11,618 nt of DNA, taken from contig DIVM01000362.1 of assembly GCA_002435835.1 (NCBI GenBank), positions 6,643 to 18,260 of the forward strand. The letters run 5' to 3'. The DNA is from Firmicutes bacterium UBA6132 (GTDB lineage: Bacteria > Bacillota_A > Clostridia > Tissierellales > Sedimentibacteraceae). This document shows positions 5,657 through 11,618 of this stretch, one piece after another (position 1 is the first letter of the stretch; each line of letters begins with the position of its first letter). Position numbers and translations under genes: made by a program. Under the pieces are notes generated by a model, which was given only the letters and a program-made list of their open reading frames with translations, ran no database searches and was not told the DNA's origin.

Positions 5657-6397
5657 ATGAATTACATAGTATTAGATTTAGAATTCAATCAAGATTTTAC
5701 ATCTTTAATTGACGAAAATATAAATAAAAAATATCCATTTGAAATAATTCAAATAGGTGCTGTTAAATTAGATAAAAATTTAAATGTAATAGAAAATTTT
5801 AATAAATTTATAAAACCATCAATATATTCAAAAATTAATCCTTATATTACGGATCTTACGGGAATTACTACGGAACAACTTGCAAATGAAAGACCTTTTA
5901 CTTTAATATATGATGAATTTATTAATTTTATAGAAAACATAGATTCAATAATTTTAATTTGGGGAACATCTGACATAAAAGAACTTTATAAAAATACTGA
6001 ATACCACAAATTAAATACAAAGTTACTGCCAAAAAAATTCATCAATATTCAGCCATTTGTTTCATTATGCTTAGGATTTACTACTAAAAATTTATTAAAC
6101 TTAAAACATGCTGCTGAGTCTTTAAACATACCAGTAAAAGATGATTTTCATGATGCTCTCATAGATGCCATGTATACTGCAGAAATTTTTAAAAAAATAT
6201 ATAATCCGTCCATTCAGCCAAGTGTATATGATGAAACATTCGTAAAAACAAGAAAAAGAACGCCAAAAGTAGTTGTTGATTTTGATGGTTTAATAAACCA
6301 ATTCGAAAAAATGTATAGTCGCAAAATGTCAGAGGAAGAACAAGAAATAATTAAGCTTGCATATAAAATGGGAAAAACAAGTCAATTTATAAAATAA
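5657..6397 (+). CDS. DEDDh 3'-5' exonuclease (KapD/ERI1-like)
   Basis: Predicted metal-dependent 3'-5' exonuclease acting on RNA or DNA ends, 246 residues. The DEDDh catalytic set is visible: D7 and E9 in YIVLDLEFN, D106 in IWGTSD, and H165 with D170 in FHDALIDA (the H-x-A-x-x-D form). IIQIGAVKL at 30-38 is also typical of the fold. Residues after about 185 form an extra basic and helical tail (KTRKRTPK) not needed for catalysis, which might contact nucleic acid. The frame also contains a GTG at 5651. I choose the ATG at 5657, preceded by AAGG at a five-base spacing and beginning directly with the first strand. It is similar to the sporulation inhibitor KapD, but the biological substrate cannot be inferred. 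It stands alone and diverges from the DUF434 gene. Confidence 0.88.
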   Translation: MNYIVLDLEFNQDFTSLIDENINKKYPFEIIQIGAVKLDKNLNVIENFNKFIKPSIYSKINPYITDLTGITTEQLANERPFTLIYDEFINFIENIDSIILIWGTSDIKELYKNTEYHKLNTKLLPKKFINIQPFVSLCLGFTTKNLLNLKHAAESLNIPVKDDFHDALIDAMYTAEIFKKIYNPSIQPSVYDETFVKTRKRTPKVVVDFDGLINQFEKMYSRKMSEEEQEIIKLAYKMGKTSQFIK

Positions 6398-6517
6398 TGG
6401 TTAATTTATAATTTTCTTCATAAGAATGTACTTATTATAATTTAGAAACTTTTTGAAATTGTTTTGGTAAGATGGGTAAATCCAATGCTTTTATTTGTAG
6501 TTCATAATACTTTATTT

Positions 6518-6545
6518 TTGAAATTCATAATATTATGATTATAAA
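6518..6545 (+). promoter_or_regulatory. Probable promoter of the EamA permease with palindrome in the spacer
   Basis: TTGAAA (6518-6523), 16 bases, TATAAA (6540-6545). The spacer is almost filled by the perfect 14-base palindrome TCATAATATTATGA (6525-6538). A further copy of its half, TTCATAATA, lies at 6501-6509, 23 bases before the matching copy at 6524-6532. This is the layout of a repressor operator, but A/T-rich palindromes also arise by chance. Confidence 0.5.
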
Positions 6546-6605
6546 ATTAACTTTTCATGACTAATAAAATAAGTTGAATTTTAAATTAATATCTGCTACA
6601 GTTAT

Positions 6606-6641
6606 ATTGTAAATAATATTTATAAATACTCAATTTACAAT
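6606..6641 (+). repeat. 9-bp perfect inverted repeat in the permease leader
   Basis: ATTGTAAAT (6606-6614) and ATTTACAAT (6633-6641) are exact inverted copies separated by 18 bases, just before the permease ribosome binding site. It could be an RNA hairpin affecting translation or a regulator site; no U-run follows, so it is not a terminator. The rest of the 6398-6666 gap holds no credible small gene or terminator. Confidence 0.4.
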
Positions 6642-6666
6642 CATAGTCAATTTTGGAGCAACAGAA

Positions 6667-7605
6667 ATGGAAAAGAGCATTTTAATTAATAAAATAAAAC
6701 CATATATTGCTTATTTTAATATTTGTATATTATGGGGTACAAGCAGTCTTGTTAGTAAAATAGGCTTGGGTGGCTTGAATATATCCGTTCTCGCTTTTAT
6801 GAGATGTATGATAGCAGGTTCTCTTATGCTTGCAATTTCTATTATATTTAAAATGCAATTCCCTAAAAAATTTTCAGAGTGGAAAATCGTTGCAAATATT
6901 TCTGTTTTAATGAATTTCGTGACAATTGGATTAGTTGCCTTTGGTAGCAAATATGCTGATTCAGGCATAGTTACCTTGATACTTGCAACTGTACCTATTT
7001 TTACAACAATAATTGAGTGCTTTATATTAAAGATTTATTATATAAACATAAAAGGTATTATTAGTTTGGGAGTTGGATTTATAGGTATAATTATAATATT
7101 ATTTTATGGCTCTTCCTCAGTAAAAGCAGATTTAACCGGAATTATCTACTCTTTATTAGGTGCAATCACATGGTCAATAGGTTCAGTATATTCTAAAATC
7201 AAACCTGTGGAAGGACCGGTTATAGCACAAACTGCTGCAGAATTCCTATTTGCATCTATACTGTTTTATATAGTTGGAAATATTACAAATGATTTTGTAA
7301 TATCACAAATTACCTTTAAATCATTAATACCAGTTTTCTATTTAGCAATCGTTGATTCCTTCATAGGTTTTACATCATACATATATTTATTGAAAATATG
7401 GAAGCCTTCAAAAGTTGCTACATATGCATATATTAATCCTGCAGTTGCTCTTATATTTGGCGCTGTAATACTTGGCGAGCACATAACAACAGGAAAAATA
7501 ATGGGGATGATAATAATTGTAATATCTGTTATTTTAATCCAAAATGATAAATCGGTTATAATAAATAAAATTGAAGAGTTAGAAAAAATTGATATTACTA
7601 CATAA
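6667..7605 (+). CDS. EamA/DMT family transporter
   Basis: Integral membrane permease of 312 residues with about ten hydrophobic helices in two homologous halves (about 15-145 and 155-290), the EamA domain pair of the drug/metabolite transporter superfamily. The first half begins with ILWGTSSLVSKIGL and the second with GIIYSLLGAITWSIGSVYSK, the usual repeat starts. The end of the second half reads YAYINPAVALIFGAVILGE, a strong family signature. Such proteins usually export amino acids, nucleotide derivatives or other metabolites; the substrate cannot be assigned. GGAG lies eight bases before the ATG. It is single, with its own probable promoter and operator-like palindrome, and is closed by the symmetrical terminator at 7658-7681. 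No regulator gene sits beside it. Confidence 0.92.
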   Translation: MEKSILINKIKPYIAYFNICILWGTSSLVSKIGLGGLNISVLAFMRCMIAGSLMLAISIIFKMQFPKKFSEWKIVANISVLMNFVTIGLVAFGSKYADSGIVTLILATVPIFTTIIECFILKIYYINIKGIISLGVGFIGIIIILFYGSSSVKADLTGIIYSLLGAITWSIGSVYSKIKPVEGPVIAQTAAEFLFASILFYIVGNITNDFVISQITFKSLIPVFYLAIVDSFIGFTSYIYLLKIWKPSKVATYAYINPAVALIFGAVILGEHITTGKIMGMIIIVISVILIQNDKSVIINKIEELEKIDITT

Positions 7606-7657
7606 TTTCTTTTATACTCTTCGTTTTTATAAAATTTCTACTGCGCATGCGAAAACA

Positions 7658-7681
7658 AAAGGCTGTTGAACAACAGCCTTT
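7658..7681. terminator. Bidirectional terminator between permease and hemZ
   Basis: AAAGGCTGTTG (7658-7668) and CAACAGCCTTT (7671-7681) form a near-perfect stem with a GAAC loop. On the plus strand it is followed by AATATTTTTATT, and on the minus strand by TGTTTTCG after the arm's own T-run. It ends the rightward permease gene and the leftward hemZ operon, whose stop is only seven bases away. Confidence 0.9.
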
Positions 7682-7688
7682 AATATTT

Positions 7689-9173
7689 TTATTCATTTAG
7701 CAAATTTTCTTTATTTAAAATTAATTCATCAATTCTTCTAATATACTCTTCAAGGCTTTTCAAATTGTAAATTGATTCATGCCTATTGTCTTCAAACATA
7801 ATTTTACTGGACGTTCCAGCGCCACATCCAAGAATTGTTTCCGTTTCTTCTATTATAGCTATGTTATAAATGCTTTCTTTGCCTCTTAGTGTATATCCTA
7901 TATTTTCAAGGTTACCCTTTATATTTTTTTGTCTGTACATATAATAAGGCATGTAGCTTTCATTTATACATATTTCATGGGTTAATTGCTGCATAGGATG
8001 AAGAAGTTCATAATCCATTTCCCTTTGTTTTGACTCATTTGTTAAAGCTGAATTTCTTTTGTAGGACAGAGCGTGGACTGTTATATTATCCGGCCTTAGT
8101 TTTACTATTTGCTCAATAGTATTCTTTGCATCTATAACATCTTCTCCAGGAAGGCCTAATATCATGTCCATATTTATAGAATTAAAACCAATTTCTTTAG
8201 CTAAATAATATTTTTCAATTATATCATCTGTACTGTGTTCCCTACCGATGATTTTTAATGTTTCATCATTCATGGTTTGTGGATTTATACTTATTCTGCT
8301 CACAAAATTCTCTTTTAAACATATAAGCTTTTCTTTAGTTATTGTGTCAGGTCTTCCTGCTTCAAATGATATTTCATTTATTTTAGATAAATCATAATAT
8401 TTTTTTAATACATCAAAAATTTTATTAATTTCTTCAATGTTTAAAAAAGAAGGAGTCCCCCCACCAATATAAATTGAATTTAAATTTAAGTTTTTATTTT
8501 TAGCTAAGATTATTGTTTTTTCAATTTCATATATCAGAGTATTTATATAACTATTTACTTTACTTTCTTTTTGATCAACATAAGAAGTGAATGAACAATA
8601 ACTGCATTTTGAAGGGCAAAAAGGTATACCAATATACAAATTGTAATTTTGTTTATTAATTTTCTCATTGATATATTTTTTTTCTATTCTTAATACATCC
8701 CACATCAATTTTATTTTATGCTCTTTTACTTCATAAGTATTTTTTAAAATATCATTTATTTCTTCAATAGTTTTATTGTTATTTAAAGCTGTAAATAATA
8801 TTTTAACAGGCCTTACACCAGTAAGCATTCCATAATCGGGCGACATCTTATAATAGTTTTTCAAACAAAAATGAATTGTTTTAACAACTAAATTTCTCTT
8901 TAATTTTTTTAGGTCACATTTTTCTATTACAATTTCATTATCACTATATACAGATTCAAACAGCAACTTCTTATTATTATATAATTTAGCGCTACCCACG
9001 TATTTTCCGTTGTTTTCTTGTAAAGAACTTATTAAACACAATCCATAATCAAATTCAAATTCTGAAATATGCTTTACTTCATATGGTATGTTTAAATCAA
9101 AAACACGAAGAGCATTACGCGCTTCGTATTCGAAATTATGTCCTATAAAATAATAATTAAATTTATTTTCCAT
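7689..9173 (-). CDS. hemZ: Oxygen-independent coproporphyrinogen III oxidase-like radical SAM protein HemZ
   Basis: Radical SAM enzyme of 494 residues in the HemZ branch, linked with oxygen-independent heme synthesis, though members of the HemN/HemW superfamily may act otherwise. The cluster motif is C186-x3-C190-x2-C193 (PFCPSKCSYCSF), followed by GGGTPSFL at 237-244. An N-terminal domain of about 180 residues that includes LTGVRP (117-122) is characteristic of HemZ, as is the C-terminal GCGAGTSSK. The ATG is one base after the metallo-hydrolase stop, and no good ribosome binding site stands in the usual place, so coupled translation is likely. It is last of the leftward operon. No other heme gene is visible, so a role in heme synthesis here is by family only. 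Confidence 0.93.
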   Translation of the reverse strand: MENKFNYYFIGHNFEYEARNALRVFDLNIPYEVKHISEFEFDYGLCLISSLQENNGKYVGSAKLYNNKKLLFESVYSDNEIVIEKCDLKKLKRNLVVKTIHFCLKNYYKMSPDYGMLTGVRPVKILFTALNNNKTIEEINDILKNTYEVKEHKIKLMWDVLRIEKKYINEKINKQNYNLYIGIPFCPSKCSYCSFTSYVDQKESKVNSYINTLIYEIEKTIILAKNKNLNLNSIYIGGGTPSFLNIEEINKIFDVLKKYYDLSKINEISFEAGRPDTITKEKLICLKENFVSRISINPQTMNDETLKIIGREHSTDDIIEKYYLAKEIGFNSINMDMILGLPGEDVIDAKNTIEQIVKLRPDNITVHALSYKRNSALTNESKQREMDYELLHPMQQLTHEICINESYMPYYMYRQKNIKGNLENIGYTLRGKESIYNIAIIEETETILGCGAGTSSKIMFEDNRHESIYNLKSLEEYIRRIDELILNKENLLNE

Positions 9174-9174
9174 A

Positions 9175-9795
9175 TTAATTTACAAAAGGATTACCTAATT
9201 TTTCAGAACCAATTGTTGTTGGATTATTGTGTCCTGGGTAAATTATTGTTTCATCATCGTATTTAAATATTTTATTAGTAATTGAATCGATAATTTCGTC
9301 AAAAGAACCACCAGTAAAATCTGTTCTTCCTATTGATTTGTTAAAAAGAGTATCGCCAGTCAACATTATATTTTCTACTTTAATGCATATTCCTCCTACT
9401 GTGTGTCCAGGAGTATGTATAATATCAAATTTTAATTCCCCAAGTTCAATTGTATCTCCGTCTTTTAATAAAACATCAGGTTTTATAGATAACTCTTTTC
9501 TAAACAAAATTTTAGAATAATTTTCATCAGAATCCGAAAGAGCTTTTGCATCATTTTCATGAATATATACTTTTGTATTATATTTTTCAACTAATTCATT
9601 TACTGCACCTATGTGGTCGCCATGTGCATGAGTTAAAATTATTATTTTAGGATTTAAGCCTAATTCAATAATTTTTTCATCTATTCTTTTAAATTCAGCA
9701 CCTGGATCTATAATTGCTGTTTCTTTAGTTTCTTCTGACCCTACTATATAACAATTTGCATAATATGAGCCCACTGCCATTGCTTCAAAAATCAT
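9175..9795 (-). CDS. Metallo-beta-lactamase fold hydrolase, glyoxalase II-like
   Basis: Cytoplasmic metal-dependent hydrolase of 206 residues. The metal site is complete: THAHGDH at 55-61 (H56, H58, D60, H61), H131 in HTPGH, D148 in GDTLF and H189 in YPGHN. This single-domain form, without the glutathione-binding C-terminal domain of true glyoxalase II, is common in Firmicutes and probably acts on thioesters or related small molecules; the exact substrate is not known. AGGAGG lies a few bases before the ATG at 9795. It is 43 bases downstream of dtd and one base upstream of hemZ, a neighbourhood commonly kept in Clostridia. No signal peptide is present, arguing against an antibiotic-hydrolysing secreted lactamase. 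Confidence 0.92.
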   Translation of the reverse strand: MIFEAMAVGSYYANCYIVGSEETKETAIIDPGAEFKRIDEKIIELGLNPKIIILTHAHGDHIGAVNELVEKYNTKVYIHENDAKALSDSDENYSKILFRKELSIKPDVLLKDGDTIELGELKFDIIHTPGHTVGGICIKVENIMLTGDTLFNKSIGRTDFTGGSFDEIIDSITNKIFKYDDETIIYPGHNNPTTIGSEKLGNPFVN

Positions 9796-9838
9796 AATTC
9801 CTCCTTAAAATATTAAATATAAAATATAAAATTATAAA

Positions 9839-10288
9839 TTAAAATGTTTTTTTACTATCCAATAATATAGTTACTGGTCCATCGTTTAAAAGTTCAACTT
9901 GCATGTCAGCACCGAACTCGCCTCTTTCAGTTTTTATACCTGACTCTTTAATTTTTTCAATAAATTTTTCATAAAGAGGTATAGCTTTAGAAGGGTCAGC
10001 TGCCGTTATAAAGCTTGGACGCCTTCCCTTCCTTGCATCTCCATATAATGTGAACTGGGAAATAACTAAAATACTTCCTTCAACATCAATTAAACTTTTA
10101 TTCATTTTTCCATCTTCATCTTCAAATATTCTTAAATTTATAGTTTTATCACACATATAATCTAAATCTTTTACATCATCATTTTCTTCTATACCTAATA
10201 AGAGCATAACGCCTTTATCTATTTGTCCAATGACTTTTTCATTAACTGATACTTTTGCATATTTAACTCTTTGTACAACTGCTCTCAT
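9839..10288 (-). CDS. dtd: D-aminoacyl-tRNA deacylase
   Basis: Removes D-amino acids (and glycine mischarged on tRNA-Ala) from tRNA as a proofreading step, acting as a cytoplasmic dimer. The 149-residue length is standard. The catalytic and recognition motifs are complete: SQFTLYGD (77-84), GRRPSF (88-93) and NDGPVT (135-140), the last providing the Gly137-cisPro138 element that excludes L-amino acids. The N-terminus MRAVVQRV is the family norm, and GGTG lies four bases before the ATG. It follows the (p)ppGpp synthetase gene after 11 bases, the common relA-dtd pairing in Firmicutes. Confidence 0.97.
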   Translation of the reverse strand: MRAVVQRVKYAKVSVNEKVIGQIDKGVMLLLGIEENDDVKDLDYMCDKTINLRIFEDEDGKMNKSLIDVEGSILVISQFTLYGDARKGRRPSFITAADPSKAIPLYEKFIEKIKESGIKTERGEFGADMQVELLNDGPVTILLDSKKTF

Positions 10289-10299
10289 ATTACACCTAC

Positions 10300-11618
10300 T
10301 TATTTCTTGTTTCTATAAACTTCTAAAACACCATTAAGTTTTTTAATTTTCTTTATTAAATCTTCAATTTGTTTTGTTTCATTAATCTCAAAACCTATAT
10401 CGAGTATAGCTATTTTTTCTTTTGTAATTCTTAAATTAAGTGATACTGCATTTAATTTTACTTCACCGTAAAGTGCTGTAATATCCTGCAACAATTTTGG
10501 CCTATCCAAAGCTTTTATTTGTAGCTCAGAAATAAATGTAGCTTGCTTTCCACCATCCCATTCTACTTCAATAAATCTTTGATCAGCACTATCATTTAAA
10601 TCATGAATGTTAGTGCAATCAGCTCTGTGAACGGACACGCCTCTTCCTCTTGTTATATACCCAACTATAGCATCTCCTGGAACAGGGTTGCAACATTTAG
10701 AAAATCGTATTTTAATATTATCGACTCCCTTTATAACAACTCCTGATGCATGTTTTTCTGCTTTAGCTAATGGTTTATCAAATATACTCTTTTGAGCATT
10801 TTTTTGAAGATTATCGATTTTATCAAGTTCAATTTTATCTTTATTTTTTTCAAGATATAATTGTTTTAAACGACTAACAACTTGATTATCAGTCATTCCA
10901 CCATTACCAACTGCAGCATATAAATTATTTACTGTAAACATATTATATTTATCAGCAACTATTTTAAGCCAATCTTCTTTCATCAAATCTGAAGGAACTA
11001 AATTTTGCTTTTTAATTTCTCTTTCGATTTGTTCCTTGCCTTTTTCAACATTAAAATCTTTATCTTTATCTTTGAAAAACTTTCGTATTTTAGACTTTGC
11101 TTGGCTTGACGCAACAAATTTAAGCCAGTCTTTACTTGGTCCTATACTTGATTGTGATGTTAATATTTCAATTTGATTACCTGTTTTTAACTTTGTATCA
11201 AGAGGAACTATTCTACCATTAATCTTAGCTCCAACACATTTATTTCCTATAGCAGAGTGGACTCTATATGCAAAATCTACAGGTGTGGAGTTAGAAGGTA
11301 AATTTACAACTTCTCCATTTGGAGTGAAAACAAAAACTTCATCAACATAAAGATCTATTTTCAATGACTCCATAAATTCTTGAGGATCATTTGTTTCTTG
11401 CTGCCACTCAAGCATTTGTCTTAACCAATTTAATTTTTCGTCAAAATTAGTTTGTTCATCAATTCCTTCTTTATATTTCCAGTGAGCTGCAATACCGTAT
11501 TCAGCCGTTCTGTGCATTTCAAGGGTTCTTATTTGAATTTCAAAAGGCTCCCCTGCAGGTCCTATGACTGTTGTATGCAGCGATTGGTACATGTTGGGCT
11601 TTGGCATTGCAATATAAT
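10300..11618 (-). CDS. relA: (p)ppGpp synthetase/hydrolase, RelA/SpoT family (partial)
   Basis: C-terminal part of a long RelA/SpoT homolog that makes and degrades (p)ppGpp in the stringent response. The reading frame continues past the window edge: the ATG at 11607 is internal, being preceded in frame by Tyr-Ile-Ala as in the conserved block YIAMPKPN...YQSLHTTV. Counting from that Met, the end of the synthetase domain is at 1-47 ([13 protein letters not shown]), a TGS domain at about 86-150, a helical region, a zinc-finger-like region with Cys305, Cys306 and Cys331 ([14 protein letters not shown]) and an ACT domain at about 359-433. The N-terminal hydrolase and most of the synthetase lie outside. 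It is the first visible gene of the leftward relA-dtd-hydrolase-hemZ operon; its promoter is not in view. Confidence 0.96.
   Translation of the reverse strand, partial: YIAMPKPNMYQSLHTTVIGPAGEPFEIQIRTLEMHRTAEYGIAAHWKYKEGIDEQTNFDEKLNWLRQMLEWQQETNDPQEFMESLKIDLYVDEVFVFTPNGEVVNLPSNSTPVDFAYRVHSAIGNKCVGAKINGRIVPLDTKLKTGNQIEILTSQSSIGPSKDWLKFVASSQAKSKIRKFFKDKDKDFNVEKGKEQIEREIKKQNLVPSDLMKEDWLKIVADKYNMFTVNNLYAAVGNGGMTDNQVVSRLKQLYLEKNKDKIELDKIDNLQKNAQKSIFDKPLAKAEKHASGVVIKGVDNIKIRFSKCCNPVPGDAIVGYITRGRGVSVHRADCTNIHDLNDSADQRFIEVEWDGGKQATFISELQIKALDRPKLLQDITALYGEVKLNAVSLNLRITKEKIAILDIGFEINETKQIEDLIKKIKKLNGVLEVYRNKK

Noticed and set aside
6414..6426. TTCTT-CAT-AAGAA hairpin after the exonuclease gene as a terminator
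   Set aside because: Stem of five weak pairs without a following T-run.
6711..6968. Open frame on the minus strand opposite the EamA permease
   Set aside because: Antisense shadow of a clear ten-helix permease.
7644..7651. CGCATGCG palindrome beside the bidirectional terminator
   Set aside because: Eight bases only, with no partner sites or promoter; it stands out mainly because the surroundings are A/T-rich.
9338..9520. Open frame on the plus strand opposite the metallo-hydrolase
   Set aside because: Antisense shadow covering the conserved metal-site codons of the hydrolase.
11596..11607. ATG at 11607 as the true start of the (p)ppGpp synthetase
   Set aside because: It is an internal Met in the conserved YIAMPKPN block; the frame stays open to the window edge and the N-terminal domains are missing.

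Overview
The window is a strongly A+T-rich piece of bacterial chromosome from the Firmicutes, most likely an anaerobic member of the Clostridia. This rests on base composition, strong GGAGG-type ribosome binding sites, use of TTG as well as ATG starts, and the block (p)ppGpp synthetase - D-aminoacyl-tRNA deacylase - metallo-hydrolase - HemZ, which is familiar from clostridial genomes. No rRNA, tRNA, CRISPR array, insertion sequence, phage gene or plasmid origin was seen. All gaps between genes are under 300 bases.

Left part, all read leftward. Xanthine phosphoribosyltransferase (xpt, 31-606) has a leader with its own promoter, an A/T hairpin and a terminator-like stem-loop. Upstream of it lies a three-gene operon with 8-base overlaps: a short GntR/YtrA-type repressor (2276-2671), an ABC ATPase (1585-2283) and a six-helix permease (813-1592). 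Next is a two-gene unit, a membrane-anchored protein of unknown function (3067-3831) followed by a DUF2164 protein (2808-3041). Upstream of that are a MerR/TipAS drug-sensing regulator (3958-4725) and a DUF434-type protein (4756-5487). The MerR gene has a textbook MerR promoter (19-base spacer containing a palindrome) buried in the 3' end of the DUF434 gene.

Middle, read rightward. A DEDDh 3'-5' exonuclease (5657-6397) is divergent from the DUF434 gene. It is followed by a DMT/EamA permease (6667-7605), whose probable promoter has a perfect palindrome filling the spacer. A symmetrical terminator (7658-7681) separates the permease from the converging block to its right.

Right part, read leftward from the window edge: a RelA/SpoT-family synthetase lacking its N-terminal part because of the window boundary (10300-11618), dtd (9839-10288), a glyoxalase-II-like metallo-hydrolase (9175-9795) and hemZ (7689-9173). 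These four are closely packed and probably co-transcribed.

Most of the window is ordinary housekeeping and small regulated transport or stress units. I do not see a clearly new multi-gene system. The points most worth a second look are regulatory. They are the xpt leader, which has an attenuator-like hairpin but no recognisable purine aptamer; a 15-base inverted repeat that looks like a terminator and a promoter at once (3867-3935); the palindrome-in-spacer promoters; and a locally less A/T-rich, foldable leader before the exonuclease. The DUF434 protein also carries acidic motifs reminiscent of PIN/NYN nucleases.
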